A stretch of 64,000 nucleotides of DNA from NCBI RefSeq assembly GCF_027789125.1, contig NZ_JAQFVF010000044.1, positions 1 to 64,000 on the forward strand, written 5' to 3'. Of this stretch, positions 1-8,954 are shown piece by piece (positions within the stretch are counted from its first letter, which is position 1; every line of letters begins with the position of its first letter). Source of the stretch: Paenibacillus aestuarii (GTDB taxonomy: Bacteria; Bacillota; Bacilli; Paenibacillales; NBRC-103111). The position numbers and the translations under genes were made by a program. The notes beneath the pieces are model-generated. The model was not told the DNA's origin, searched no databases, and saw only the letters and a program-made list of their open reading frames with translations.

Positions 1-130
1 AACCCGCTTCGCACTATTACCCTGCCCGCCGCCCGCCACGTGCCCCACCATACCTGTATAGCCAGCCCTTCCCTCACCTCCCCCATTCTTTGTAGATACC
101 ACAGAACCAGCTTCCCACTATTACCCCGCC
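1..130. repeat. Imperfect 26-base direct repeat in gene-free end
   Basis: Positions 1-26 and 105-130 match at all but about three bases (core CTTCnCACTATTACCC), 104 bases apart. Nothing else in 1-170 looks coding on either strand. The stretch is C-rich on the plus strand, like other repeat-bearing intergenic regions of this window. Function unknown. Confidence 0.5.
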
Positions 131-173
131 GTCCATTTATCCCATTAGACTGACGCGAGCCTCATTACCAAAT

Positions 174-203
174 ACAAAAAGGATAGCCTATTAGCTATCC
201 TTT
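174..203 (-). terminator. Terminator of the cotJ operon
   Basis: Perfect ten-base inverted repeat AAAGGATAGC / GCTATCCTTT with a six-base loop (178-203). On the minus strand it is followed by TTTTTGTATTT. It lies 37 bases past the cotJC stop codon. Confidence 0.85.
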
Positions 204-239
204 ACCCGACTTATTTAGTTGCAAAATCATTCCTTGCGT

Positions 240-809
240 CTAAAATACTTTTTTCACCTCTCGTTCCTCTTTCAAAATCTCAACCGCTTCCCTGAAGCGT
301 AGAGAGTGAATGATTTCCCGCTCGCGTAAAAACTTCAAGCCGTCCTGCAAGTCGACGTCATCGGTCATATCGATCAACCATTGATACGTGGCTCTGGCTT
401 TCTCTTCAGCTGCGATATCCTCATATAAATCCGCGATCGGATCACCCTTGGCTTGTATGTATGTAGCCGTCCAAGGAACGCCTCCTGCATTTTGATAAAA
501 CAGCGCGTTGTCATGCGAGACATAGTGATCCCCCAGGCCCGCAGCTTTCATTTGATCGGGAGTAGCATCCTTGGTGAGTTTGTACACCATCGTAGCGATC
601 ATTTCCAAGTGAGCGAATTCTTCGGTGCCGATGTCCGTCAACAGGCCGATGACTTTATCCGGAATCGTGTAACGCTGATTCAAGTAGCGCAGCGCAGCAG
701 CCAACTCCCCGTCTGCACCCCCATATTGTTCAAGCAGTAATTTGGCCATGTAGGGGTCGCATTTGCTGACTCTTACGGGATACTGCAGCTTTTTCTCATA
801 GATCCACAT
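240..809 (-). CDS. cotJC: Spore coat protein CotJC, manganese-catalase-like
   Basis: 189 residues, the full usual length of CotJC, a coat-associated member of the manganese catalase (ferritin-like) superfamily. The four-helix pattern is visible, with metal-ligand-type Glu/His motifs: EEFAHLEM near residue 64, AAEEKAR near 134 and REREIIHSL near 161. The family pairs a di-metal site with peroxide breakdown; whether this protein is an active catalase is not shown. Last gene of cotJA-cotJB-cotJC, 15 bases after cotJB, followed by a strong terminator. Expected expression is in the mother cell during sporulation. Confidence 0.93.
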   Translation of the reverse strand: MWIYEKKLQYPVRVSKCDPYMAKLLLEQYGGADGELAAALRYLNQRYTIPDKVIGLLTDIGTEEFAHLEMIATMVYKLTKDATPDQMKAAGLGDHYVSHDNALFYQNAGGVPWTATYIQAKGDPIADLYEDIAAEEKARATYQWLIDMTDDVDLQDGLKFLREREIIHSLRFREAVEILKEEREVKKVF

Positions 810-824
810 CTTTACTGCCTCCTC

Positions 825-1091
825 TCACACTTGCCATGGCCATGGCGTCTCAATCCACTGCCAAGGATGTTTGGAATAGGAGTGGCCGAAGGGCATCAGC
901 GGTCCAAATTCCATCTCGAAGTGGTGGGCCATATGCATCCGTTTTTGCGCGAATTGATTGTACTGCTGAATAGCGGCAAAATCATCAGGATGCGTATCCA
1001 AATACAAGTTCAATTCAACGAGTACAAAATCAACGGCCTGTAGATCATGCAACTGCTTATAATACGATTCCGGCAATACAGGATGGCTCAT
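825..1091 (-). CDS. cotJB: Spore coat protein CotJB
   Basis: 88 residues, typical CotJB length. The family signature is visible: an N-terminal LPESYYKQLHDLQAVDF segment, a LDTHPDD motif near residue 32, and an aromatic tail ending HPWQWIETPWPWQV. No enzymatic function is known; in Bacillus it is needed with CotJC for assembly of the coat layer. Its ATG overlaps the cotJA stop by four bases, implying translational coupling. Confidence 0.92.
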   Translation of the reverse strand: MSHPVLPESYYKQLHDLQAVDFVLVELNLYLDTHPDDFAAIQQYNQFAQKRMHMAHHFEMEFGPLMPFGHSYSKHPWQWIETPWPWQV

Positions 1092-1312
1092 GGTCTGTCA
1101 CTTCCTTCTGCCGGTTTAGCTTCATAAGGCCCGTATAACGCCGGCCAAAGTGTTCCAAGTCTCAGTGCTTCATAAGGACTGAATTGCGGTAATCCCGGAG
1201 GCTGAAAAGGGATAAATAATTGCGGCGGTGTATTGTAAAATTTCACTCGAATCGGCGGACACGGATCAAACGGACCGGCATACGGATACCATGCTTTAAA
1301 CTGTGAGTGCAT
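1088..1312 (-). CDS. cotJA: Spore coat associated protein CotJA
   Basis: 74 residues, Pro- and aromatic-rich (PYAGPFDPCPP near residue 11; LFIPFQPPGLPQFSPYEALRLGTLWP in the middle), the standard CotJA composition. First gene of the cotJ operon. GGAGG sits about nine bases before the ATG. A sporulation-type -10 (CATACAAT) lies about 92 bases upstream. Confidence 0.9.
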   Translation of the reverse strand: MHSQFKAWYPYAGPFDPCPPIRVKFYNTPPQLFIPFQPPGLPQFSPYEALRLGTLWPALYGPYEAKPAEGSDRP

Positions 1313-1403
1313 GCAACTCCCTCCTTTTGTCTCGAACAGACGCCTATAACAAGGCTATGCAGCCCTACTTGACCAACATTCAACTGTTTTCCAAGATTTC
1401 TAT

Positions 1404-1411
1404 ATTGTATG
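1404..1411 (-). promoter_or_regulatory. Candidate sporulation -10 for cotJABC
   Basis: The minus strand reads CATACAATATA, which fits both the sigma-E -10 (CATACAAT) and sigma-K -10 (CATAnnnTA) consensus. The -35 match is weak. cotJ is sigma-E dependent in B. subtilis, which favours sigma-E. The site overlaps the -35 of the divergent gene at 1486. Confidence 0.5.
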
Positions 1412-1434
1412 AAAGCTGTACAACCCTTTACAAT
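1406..1434 (+). promoter_or_regulatory. Candidate sigma-A promoter for the 1486 gene
   Basis: TTGTAT (1406-1411), a 17-base spacer, then TACAAT (1429-1434). The -10 is good and the -35 is only a half match. It leaves a leader of about 45 bases with GGAGG just before the ATG at 1486. Confidence 0.45.
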
Positions 1435-1485
1435 AAGGAAAAAGGAATTAAACTTACATAATTAGAAGAAAATGGAGGAAATCAC

Positions 1486-2166
1486 ATGTTCAAACAAAAG
1501 CTTATTCTCGCTGCTGCTGCCATGCTCATGACAGCCTCCGTAAGCAGCATGATGCCGACAACGCCCGCGTACGCCGCTACAGCCACCAGTTCTTCACTAT
1601 CGCAAGGAATGTCCAGCAATTCGGTTACCAGCTTGCAAGCCAATTTGAAAACACTCGGATTTTTTACATACCCTACCAATACCGGATATTTTGGCACGAT
1701 TACAACACAAGCAGTCAAAGATTTTCAAAAGGCTTACAGCTTGCCTGTTACAGGTGTTGCTGACGCAGCAACCCAAACGAGCATTGCCCATGCGTTGACT
1801 AAGCGCACTATCATGAACGATGCCATGAATTATGTGCATGTTCCGTATCTCTGGGGCGGCAGTAGTCCGACAGGTTTTGATTGCTCCGGTTTTATTTACT
1901 ACATGTTCCAGACTCATGGCGTCTCGATTGCCCGTACAACTTCTGCTGCGCTTTACGGAATGGGCACATCCGTCGCTACCGCTAATTTGCAGCCCGGCGA
2001 CCTCGTCTTTTTTGCGATTGCGACACCAGGCGTTGTGGACCATGTCGGGTTTTATATGGGGAACGGCCAGTTCCTCTCGGCTACACGTTCTGCAGGCATC
2101 TACCCGCAAAGTATGAACAGCTCCTATTGGGGACCCAAATATATGGGCGCCAAGCGCGTCTACTAA
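1486..2166 (+). CDS. Secreted peptidoglycan-binding NlpC/P60 hydrolase
   Basis: 226 residues. A Sec signal peptide spans residues 1-30, with cleavage likely after AYA. A PG_binding_1 domain follows at about 40-105 (SLQANLKTLGFF, GYFGTITTQAVKDFQ). The C-terminal NlpC/P60 cysteine peptidase domain has Cys133 in FDCSGF and His186 in VDHVGFYMG, the expected catalytic pair. The family cleaves peptide stems of peptidoglycan, often at D-Glu-diamino acid bonds. GGAGG is spaced eight bases before the ATG. Single-gene unit ending in a strong terminator. The role may be vegetative wall turnover or germination; the divergent cotJ operon alone does not decide. Confidence 0.9.
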   Translation: MFKQKLILAAAAMLMTASVSSMMPTTPAYAATATSSSLSQGMSSNSVTSLQANLKTLGFFTYPTNTGYFGTITTQAVKDFQKAYSLPVTGVADAATQTSIAHALTKRTIMNDAMNYVHVPYLWGGSSPTGFDCSGFIYYMFQTHGVSIARTTSAALYGMGTSVATANLQPGDLVFFAIATPGVVDHVGFYMGNGQFLSATRSAGIYPQSMNSSYWGPKYMGAKRVY

Positions 2167-2180
2167 AGTGCATAAACCAA

Positions 2181-2219
2181 AAACGCCGATCTTCTATTCG
2201 TAGAAGTCGGCGTTTTTTT
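2181..2219. terminator. Bidirectional terminator between 1486 gene and HAD gene
   Basis: AACGCCGAtCTTCTA pairs with TAGAAGTCGGCGTT around a TTCG-like loop and is followed by seven T on the plus strand. A-rich sequence on the left side lets it serve the converging HAD gene too, whose stop codon abuts the T-run. Confidence 0.9.
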
Positions 2220-2913
2220 ATAAGAGATCGATAAGTTCATGAATGTTCGAAATAATGGCATGCGGCTTTACATCCGTTTGCGGCGCTTTGCCGTATTTAT
2301 TGACCCATACCGCCTGCATCCCTACCCGTATCGGCCCCGCAACATCTGCTTCCCAGGAGTCCCCGACAAACATCGTTTCTTCCGCTTGCACCTGAAAGTG
2401 ATCCAGTGCCAGCTGATAAATTTGCGGGTCGGGCTTGGCCAAGCCGACAACATTCGAGATCCAGACTTGTTCAGACGGGAACAGCTCCATCAGCCCCAGT
2501 CGCTCAAGTTTGCCTTCTTGCATATCATGCGGCCCGTTGGTGATAATTCCGAGCTGATAACGTTCCTTCAAGCGGTTTAGCAGCATCTGCACAGCCGGGT
2601 CAGGCTGCAAGCTCCTCACATACTCGCGAATATAATTCTGATTGAAATCACTTGCTTCCTCTTCCGTCATTGTGTACTGAAACGCTGCCAGAGCTTCAAT
2701 CAGCCTGCGGTTGCGGTAAACCTCCACCGTACTGATCCGCTGCTCATACAAGTAATACAGTTCATTGCTATAGTGCTGAAAAGTTTCAAAAAACGCATCC
2801 GCATCATACCGGCTTATGACTGGATGTGCTGCGAACAGCTTTTTCAATACGACGTCAAATGTCGTTGCAAAATCAAACAGTGTATCGTCGAGATCGAATA
2901 AGATCAGCTTCAA
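2218..2913 (-). CDS. HAD-superfamily hydrolase, YjjG/YfnB-like
   Basis: 231 residues, subfamily IA. Motif I is FDLDDTLFD at residues 5-13 (nucleophile Asp6, acid Asp8). Motif II is the Thr in IITNGP near residue 123, the conserved Lys is in GLAKPDPQIY near 160, and motif III is FVGDSWEADVAG near 186. These are phosphatases of small metabolites such as nucleotides or sugar phosphates; the substrate cannot be read from sequence. Translation seems to begin at TTG (2911-2913), as no in-frame ATG precedes the conserved motif, with GGAGG eleven bases upstream. Followed upstream by the AI-2E family gene after 24 bases, so probably cotranscribed. Confidence 0.9.
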   Translation of the reverse strand: MKLILFDLDDTLFDFATTFDVVLKKLFAAHPVISRYDADAFFETFQHYSNELYYLYEQRISTVEVYRNRRLIEALAAFQYTMTEEEASDFNQNYIREYVRSLQPDPAVQMLLNRLKERYQLGIITNGPHDMQEGKLERLGLMELFPSEQVWISNVVGLAKPDPQIYQLALDHFQVQAEETMFVGDSWEADVAGPIRVGMQAVWVNKYGKAPQTDVKPHAIISNIHELIDLL

Positions 2914-2937
2914 AGCTGTTCACACCTCCAGGATTTT

Positions 2938-3984
2938 TTAATCCAGCTTAATGTTCAACTTCAACAAACCTGCCTTGCGCATTGCCTGGTAAATAATAAC
3001 AACCAGTGGTCCGAGAAACAGACCCATAATCCCCATAAGCTCGAAGCCAATGTATAAACTGATCAATGCCGCAAGCGAGTTGATGCCTACCGCATCACTA
3101 AGCACTTTGGGCTCGACAATTCTTCGGAAAATGCTAAGAATCAGAAAAAGAACGAGTAAACCGATCCCCATAGCGGTATGTCCCACGATAAACTGGTAGA
3201 GCAGCCATGGAATAAAAACCATACCAGTGCCGATTACAGGCACAAACTCCATAATCATAACCAATAACGAAATGGCAAGCGGATAAGGCGCTCCAAGCAC
3301 AAGCAAGCCGATAAAAGTGATAAGATACGTGAGTACGGCCATGATCAGCTGAGCCCGAATAAAACCGAAGATCGCCCCGCGCAGGTTGACCAGCACGTGC
3401 TCCATCTTCCCTTTAGAATGTTCCTCGAACACGGAAAGAAACGAGGTTTTCAGCTTGGGCAAGCTGATTGTGCATAAGTAAAGGGCGATGATGAACACGA
3501 TCAGCCATACGAACATATTGGGAATTTTTCCTGCAACATTGAGAAAATAGCCTGAAATGCCGCTGATGACACTTGTCAGCGTGCCTGTAATGGTTTCCGT
3601 GCTACGTTCCAGCCAGTTCTGCACCTGCTCCGCCACGTCCGGGGGCAGCGACTCATAGAAGCCCTGTGTGCGGGTTACGGCCTGATCCACGTATTTATTG
3701 ACCTCATCCATGTAGTGTGGAGCTTTACGCCCCAGCTGGATCAATTCGGTGACCACGTTTAAGCCGAGAAAGTAACACAATGCAATTGTAAGCAGCGTAA
3801 AGATCGTACTGATCACGGAAGCGGCCGAGAGCCGGTTGACCCGGGTCGCTTTCATCAGCAGCAAAATAATCGGATCGAGAAAAATCGCCGCCACCAGCGC
3901 CAGCATGAACGGGAGGCCGATCGTAAACAAACCGTACAATAACAGCAGTCCTAAAGCCATGATAACAACTGTTTTCAATGACAT
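2938..3984 (-). CDS. AI-2E family transporter, YtvI-like membrane protein
   Basis: 348 residues with about eight membrane segments and an extramembrane stretch at about 85-150 (QLGRKAPHYMDEVNKY). The C-terminal half carries the family pattern PLAISLLVMIMEFVPVIGTG and EPKVLSDAVGINSLAALISLYIG. The family includes TqsA-type exporters, Na+/H+ antiporter-like proteins and the sporulation protein YtvI; the arrangement is closest in my reading to YtvI, but this is a judgement from memory. GGAGGAG lies before the ATG. Located 18 bases downstream of the CNNM gene, so likely in one transcript with it. Confidence 0.82.
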   Translation of the reverse strand: MSLKTVVIMALGLLLLYGLFTIGLPFMLALVAAIFLDPIILLLMKATRVNRLSAASVISTIFTLLTIALCYFLGLNVVTELIQLGRKAPHYMDEVNKYVDQAVTRTQGFYESLPPDVAEQVQNWLERSTETITGTLTSVISGISGYFLNVAGKIPNMFVWLIVFIIALYLCTISLPKLKTSFLSVFEEHSKGKMEHVLVNLRGAIFGFIRAQLIMAVLTYLITFIGLLVLGAPYPLAISLLVMIMEFVPVIGTGMVFIPWLLYQFIVGHTAMGIGLLVLFLILSIFRRIVEPKVLSDAVGINSLAALISLYIGFELMGIMGLFLGPLVVIIYQAMRKAGLLKLNIKLD

Positions 3985-4002
3985 GGATCGAAGCTCCTCC
4001 GC

Positions 4003-5340
4003 CTATTCATTTGCTGGTTTCATAGAACTGTTCTTCGTGATGTGGATGCGCACAATGCGCAGCCGATCGACTTCAGATACTTCAAAAATGTGAGCGCCAA
4101 ACTCCACCCTCTTGCCTTTAACTGGAGCGCCTTCCAGCTTCTTGAACAGCCAGCCGCCGATGGAATCGACATCTTCGTCTTCGATGTCCAGATCCAGCAT
4201 ATCATTGAGATCCTCAATCAGCACACGCCCATCCACGGACGTGTACTTGTCTTTGACCTCGACACCCGGGCGTTCGTCGATATCGAATTCATCATGCAGT
4301 TCGCCGACGATTTCCTCCATAATATCTTCCAGCGTCAGCAGCCCTGCCGTGCCGCCATATTCGTCGATGACGACAGCAAGCTGGGAGTGCCGCTTCTGCA
4401 TCAACTTCAAAACGCGGCTGACCTCCATCGATTCCGGTACGTTCAAGATCGGTCGAATAAACGTCTTCAAGTCTTGTTCCTCATCCGGGTCACAAGTCAG
4501 CAGATCAGCGATGTGTACAAAACCGACGATGTTGTCCTTATCTTCCAACCCGACCGGGTAGCGGGTATGCTTCGTTTCATGCACCATCCTTAAATTTTCG
4601 ATAAAGCTTAAGTCAAGGAATAGGCAATCCATATCCGTCCGCGGCAGCATCACTTCACGGGCAATCCGCTCGGAAAACTCGAATATGTTATCGAACAGCA
4701 CCATTTCATCCCGGTCAATGTGGCCGCTTTTCACGCTTTCGTCCATCAGGATGCGGATCTCTTCCTCCGTATGTGCCGCTTCATGCTCACTGGCCGGCTC
4801 GACGCCGACCCAGCGCAGAAACGTATTGGCGGCGCCGTTCAGCAGCCAAATGATCGGGCGGAACAGCTTGTAGAAGAAAAGCAGCGGCGCAGAGAGCCAT
4901 AGCGAGGTAAGCTCGGCTTTTTGAATGGCAAAAGACTTAGGCGCCAGCTCGCCGAGCACAATGTGCATGAACGTAATAAACGCAAAGGACACGATAAATG
5001 ACAACGTATCGGTAAAGACGGAGGGTTCGATATGCAAGGAATGCAGCAAAGGCTCCATGATCAGTTCCGATACCGCAGGTTCGCCAACCCAACCCAGACC
5101 AAGGGAGGCAAGCGTAATCCCAAGCTGTGTAGCCGATAAGTATGTATCCAGTTGCGAGGTGACGGACATCGCATATTTGGCCTTGCCGCTACCTTCATTC
5201 ACCAGTTGTTGGATGCGGGATTGGCGCACTTTCACAAGGGCAAACTCGGCAGCTACGAAAAAGCCGTTCATCAGCACCAAGGCTACGACCACGATCAGAT
5301 TCAGTACAACTGCTCCAAAGTCAAAGGAAGTGTGTGTCAA
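4003..5340 (-). CDS. CNNM/DUF21 membrane protein with CBS pair and CorC domain
   Basis: 445 residues (the HlyC/CorC 'hemolysin' family). Residues 1-200 form the DUF21 membrane domain (LMNGFFVAAEFALVKVRQSRI). Two CBS motifs follow at about 220-340 (MLPRTDMDCLFLD; VVIDEYGGTAGLLTLEDIMEEIVGE), then a C-terminal CorC_HlyC transporter-associated domain from about 355. Relatives act in Mg2+ or other divalent-cation efflux; the old hemolysin label is not functional evidence. The start is TTG at 5338-5340 with AAAGGAG nine bases upstream. Heads a probable three-gene unit with the AI-2E and HAD genes. Confidence 0.88.
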   Translation of the reverse strand: MTHTSFDFGAVVLNLIVVVALVLMNGFFVAAEFALVKVRQSRIQQLVNEGSGKAKYAMSVTSQLDTYLSATQLGITLASLGLGWVGEPAVSELIMEPLLHSLHIEPSVFTDTLSFIVSFAFITFMHIVLGELAPKSFAIQKAELTSLWLSAPLLFFYKLFRPIIWLLNGAANTFLRWVGVEPASEHEAAHTEEEIRILMDESVKSGHIDRDEMVLFDNIFEFSERIAREVMLPRTDMDCLFLDLSFIENLRMVHETKHTRYPVGLEDKDNIVGFVHIADLLTCDPDEEQDLKTFIRPILNVPESMEVSRVLKLMQKRHSQLAVVIDEYGGTAGLLTLEDIMEEIVGELHDEFDIDERPGVEVKDKYTSVDGRVLIEDLNDMLDLDIEDEDVDSIGGWLFKKLEGAPVKGKRVEFGAHIFEVSEVDRLRIVRIHITKNSSMKPANE

Positions 5341-5370
5341 AGCGTCGATCTCCTTTTAAAAAATAAGGAA

Positions 5371-6498
5371 TTAAATAATAGCTTGACGGTTTTTAAAATC
5401 AACGTCTTTATAATAAGAATCCGCGACAAGCAAGTTCGGTCCACAGCATGCCGCCTCGCTGCAGAAGCAATTCACCCGCAAGTTCAGCGGATTGTTCTCC
5501 CAACGGGCAAAAATCGTATCCAGATCATCATCATGCACATTGCCCAGCGGCGGTTCATTGGCGAAGTCCGTCACATACACGTCACCGGTGAACGTGCTGA
5601 TATTCAAGCGGTTGCGTCCGTCAGGGTCGTTGCGTACGGTCACATTCGGCTCTTCGCGCAATCTTCGAATCAGCGCGAGATCATCCGCCTGGTCATTGCA
5701 GGCGAAGAATGGAAGCGTGCCGAACAGCATCCACATGTCCTTGTTCCGCTCGTCCAGCAGGCGGTGAATGCTGGCGCGCAGCTGTGGCAACGTGACCATC
5801 GGCAGATGCGAGGCAAATGAGCTCGGATACATCGGATGTACCTCGTGCCGCCTGCAGCCCATTTCTTCAATTAACCGATGGATGCCGGGCAATTTGTCGA
5901 AGGTGCGGGTATTAATCATCGATTCCGCTGAAACATACAAGCCACCTATGCTCAGCGCGATTGTATTCTCAACCATACGCTCATACATGCGGGCCGCGGT
6001 TTCGTAACTGATAGGATGGCTTGCATTTACGAAGCCGACTTGATGGAAGTCTTGTGCGTTCAAGTAATTAAACGAGATATGCATGACATCCAAATAAGGC
6101 GCCAGCAGCTCGTATCTGGCCAAATCCAGCGTCAAATTGGAGTTAATTTGCGTTCGGACGCCGCGTTCGCGCGCATATTTCAAGATCGGCAGCATATAGT
6201 CCTTGACCGTCTTCATATGATAAGACGGCTCGCCGCCGGTCAAACTGATCGTCTCCAAGTGCTCGACTTGATCCAGCTTGCGCAGCACCATGTCCAGCGG
6301 CAGGCGCGGCCCCTCCGACATCGTCAAGGAATCGCCAACCGCGCAGTGCTCGCAGCGCATGTTGCAAAGATTGGTAATGGTAAGCTCCACACTGGTGAGC
6401 ACATGCTTCCCGTACTTTCGATAGGATCGGATCGGATCCCAAGGATCGTACTGGGGAGATAGCTCCGGCAAGAGGGAGCCTGTTTCATTCATATTCAT
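5371..6498 (-). CDS. yfkAB: YfkAB-type radical SAM protein with CxCxxxxC motif
   Basis: 375 residues. The radical SAM cluster motif is CNMRCEHC at about residues 46-53 (Cx3Cx2C), and the SAM-contacting SLTGGEPS motif is near 85. The C-terminal part carries CFCSEAACCGPN near residue 345, the CxCxxxxC signature that defines the YfkAB group and suggests an auxiliary Fe-S site. In B. subtilis the gene is often annotated as two pieces (yfkA, yfkB); here it is one continuous frame. Substrate unknown. It stands alone, with a promoterless-looking 30-base gap to the CNNM gene downstream. Confidence 0.85.
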   Translation of the reverse strand: MNMNETGSLLPELSPQYDPWDPIRSYRKYGKHVLTSVELTITNLCNMRCEHCAVGDSLTMSEGPRLPLDMVLRKLDQVEHLETISLTGGEPSYHMKTVKDYMLPILKYARERGVRTQINSNLTLDLARYELLAPYLDVMHISFNYLNAQDFHQVGFVNASHPISYETAARMYERMVENTIALSIGGLYVSAESMINTRTFDKLPGIHRLIEEMGCRRHEVHPMYPSSFASHLPMVTLPQLRASIHRLLDERNKDMWMLFGTLPFFACNDQADDLALIRRLREEPNVTVRNDPDGRNRLNISTFTGDVYVTDFANEPPLGNVHDDDLDTIFARWENNPLNLRVNCFCSEAACCGPNLLVADSYYKDVDFKNRQAII

Positions 6499-6599
6499 GC
6501 TGTTACACCTGACCTATTTCCTAAATATTCATCGTTTTTAACAATTTACTCATATTTACGCCTATACCTATGCCCTATATTGTAACTTATGATTAAGAA

Positions 6600-6640
6600 A
6601 AAAGGAAACCAGCCCCATCGGCCAGAGAGGGCCGAGGGCT
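6600..6640 (-). terminator. Terminator of the MMPL gene
   Basis: On the minus strand AGCCC-T-CGGCC pairs with GGCCG-AT-GGGGCT around CTCTCT, followed by GGTTTCCTTTTTTC. It lies just past the MMPL stop codon. Confidence 0.75.
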
Positions 6641-6644
6641 AACG

Positions 6645-8867
6645 CTACCGCAAAGCCCTCGGTGCCGCTGCCCGCGACCTCAGCCATTTGGGCGCCCACC
6701 AGTTCGCCCGCCCCAGCAGCTTCATCAACGCCGGCACAAGCATAACACGGATGATCGTGGCATCGATGAGCACCGCCAGACCAAGTCCAAGCCCCAGCGC
6801 TTTCATGATCTCAATATCCGTAAAGAGGAAGGAACCGACCACCACGACTAAAATAAAGGCGGCGCTCGTAATCAAGCTGCCGGTTTTCTTCAGGCCTTCC
6901 GCTGTGCTGTAGTCATTGTCTCCTGTCGCTTCGTATTCTTCCATCATACGGGAGATGAGAAACACTTCGTAGTCCATGGAGATGCCGAATACAACACAAA
7001 AAATAATGACCGGCAGCGTTGCGCTGACATAGCCAATCGATGTAATACGCAGCATATCGGCAAAGTGTCCGTATTGAAACACCAGCACGACGAGCCCAAG
7101 GCTGGCGCCAAGGCTCAGCATGTTCATCAGCACCTCTTTCAGCGGCAGCAGGACAGAGCGGAAAGCCCGCAGCAGCACAAGGTAGGTTATTCCCATGACA
7201 AAAGAAAGTACCTGCGGAATCTCCCCCTGGATCCGGTCAATGATATCGATTCGGTATGCCGGTCCACCGGTTACGGCGGTCTCTAGGCCGCCCGAATCAA
7301 GGCTGCGCAGCTGCCTGACGAGCTCGGATGTCGCCGGGTCATCCGGATCGTACTCCGGCACGACGTTCATCAGCGCCGTATGATCCTTCGCCAGCTTGGC
7401 GGCTTCGATCCGCTCCTTGACGCCGGGCTGCTGCAGCAAAGCGGAGAGCTCAGCATCGGAGTGGTTGCCGAGCTGAGTCAGGTAGCTTTGCACCTCTTTG
7501 ACCCCGGCGATGCCCTTGATCCGCTCCGCATATGCGCGCGCTTCGCGAACCGACGCTTCCTCCCAGATGAGCGCAGCGGAGTGAACCCTGATTTGGATCG
7601 GCCCCATCGTTCTTGAATCATAGGCCAGCTTCAATAGATCCGATCCGTATCGAGACTCATAGCTCGGGGGCAGCACTTCCGCGTTAGGAATGTTCAGCTT
7701 CATATGGTTGATCGGTATCATGACATAGAGCAGCAAGCCACCGACGATGATGACCAACATGAGCGGCTGCCTCATCACAGCGTAGGCTATCCGTTCCCAT
7801 AATCTCCCACTGTTTTGCTTGCGAAACCGCCGGGGGACGACCTGCAGCGCATCAATCCGCTGCCCCAAGATAGCGAAGAGCGCGAGCAGCACCGTGTTCG
7901 CTACAATCACGGAGATCGAGACGACAATAACGCCGCCTAAACTAAGCGACCGGAAAAAGGTCAAATCCACAAAGAGCATCCCGAGCAGGCCGATCAATAC
8001 GGCAATGCCGGAGAAAAAAATCGATTTGCCCGCCGTTTGGCTCGTCATCGCCACCGCTTCCGCAATGTTCGGGCGACGCCCCAATTCTTCGCGAAACCGG
8101 CTGACGAGGAACAGCGCATAATCGGTCCCTACCGCAAGCCCCAGCATCGTCACCATATTGGGCAAGAAATTGGATAGCGAATGATGCTGCGCGATGAAAT
8201 ATGTAATCCCCAATGTCAGGGTTACGCTCATGAGCCCGACAATCATCGGCAGGACAGCGGCGACCAGTGTGCCGAATACGAATAGCAGCACGGCCAAGGC
8301 AATCGGCAGACCGATCGCTTCCGACTTGGCGATGTCCCGCTTGCTGGCAGTCTGCATATCGTACATGATCGCAGGGCCGCCGGTCACATAGACGTTCATC
8401 CCCGCAGGCGCGCGCACCCGTGATTTCAATTCCGGGTATTTCTCCAGCGCTGGATCCGTGTCCAAGGACAAAGCTACGGACACCGCCTGCACATCGCGAT
8501 GTCCTTCGTTACGCGGAGAACTGACGAAGCTGATGTTCTCGACATACGGGAGCTTGCCCAAGTCAGCCAGCTCATCCAGGATCGCCTGCTTCTGGCGCTC
8601 CTCCGTCAGATCAAGCCCTTTCCCCGAATAGACGAGCTGGATGACGGTTAACGGCAGGCCTAAGTCGTTACGGAGTCCGGTATCGCCGAGATCCGCTTCG
8701 CTGCCTTTGGGCGTAAACCCGTTATCTTTCAGCAATCCGGGTGTTCGCTGGGCAAAGAACGCAAAGCTAAGCAGCAGGACAATACCCGCCGCCAAGACCA
8801 GCCAGCGGAAGCGGTACATCGCATAGCCCCAATGCCAGAAGGGGCCTTGGACCTCGGTTTCTTTCAT
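6645..8867 (-). CDS. MMPL-family RND transporter, YdfJ-like
   Basis: 740 residues. Twelve membrane segments in two similar halves, each with one helix, a large exoplasmic loop and five more helices. Repeated motifs GTDYALFLVSRFREEL (about 250) and GISMDYEVFLISRMMEEY (about 625) contain the Asp-Tyr pair typical of proton-driven MmpL/YdfJ exporters. Substrates in this family are lipids, lipopeptides or drugs; the cargo here is unknown. The ATG at 8865-8867 is chosen because AAGGGGG lies seven bases upstream and the frame further up runs through the terminator of the preceding gene. Not in an obvious operon, and no TetR/MarR partner is adjacent. Confidence 0.88.
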   Translation of the reverse strand: MKETEVQGPFWHWGYAMYRFRWLVLAAGIVLLLSFAFFAQRTPGLLKDNGFTPKGSEADLGDTGLRNDLGLPLTVIQLVYSGKGLDLTEERQKQAILDELADLGKLPYVENISFVSSPRNEGHRDVQAVSVALSLDTDPALEKYPELKSRVRAPAGMNVYVTGGPAIMYDMQTASKRDIAKSEAIGLPIALAVLLFVFGTLVAAVLPMIVGLMSVTLTLGITYFIAQHHSLSNFLPNMVTMLGLAVGTDYALFLVSRFREELGRRPNIAEAVAMTSQTAGKSIFFSGIAVLIGLLGMLFVDLTFFRSLSLGGVIVVSISVIVANTVLLALFAILGQRIDALQVVPRRFRKQNSGRLWERIAYAVMRQPLMLVIIVGGLLLYVMIPINHMKLNIPNAEVLPPSYESRYGSDLLKLAYDSRTMGPIQIRVHSAALIWEEASVREARAYAERIKGIAGVKEVQSYLTQLGNHSDAELSALLQQPGVKERIEAAKLAKDHTALMNVVPEYDPDDPATSELVRQLRSLDSGGLETAVTGGPAYRIDIIDRIQGEIPQVLSFVMGITYLVLLRAFRSVLLPLKEVLMNMLSLGASLGLVVLVFQYGHFADMLRITSIGYVSATLPVIIFCVVFGISMDYEVFLISRMMEEYEATGDNDYSTAEGLKKTGSLITSAAFILVVVVGSFLFTDIEIMKALGLGLGLAVLIDATIIRVMLVPALMKLLGRANWWAPKWLRSRAAAPRALR

Positions 8868-8900
8868 GTCAATCCCCCTTGATGAAAGCCCATAAGCTGC

Positions 8901-8925
8901 AAAAAGAACCTGGATGTCCAGGTTC
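8901..8925 (-). terminator. Terminator of the 8955 HD-GYP gene
   Basis: GAACCTGGA / TCCAGGTTC (8906-8925) is a nine-base perfect inverted repeat followed on the minus strand by TTTTTGC. It separates the HD-GYP gene from the MMPL start. Confidence 0.85.
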
Positions 8926-8954
8926 TTCAAGTTTGAAAGTTCTATTAGTTTAAC

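Noticed and set aside
8868..8930. N-terminal extension of the MMPL protein
   Set aside because: It would translate the terminator of the preceding HD-GYP gene; the ATG at 8867 has a good ribosome site and the expected N-terminus.
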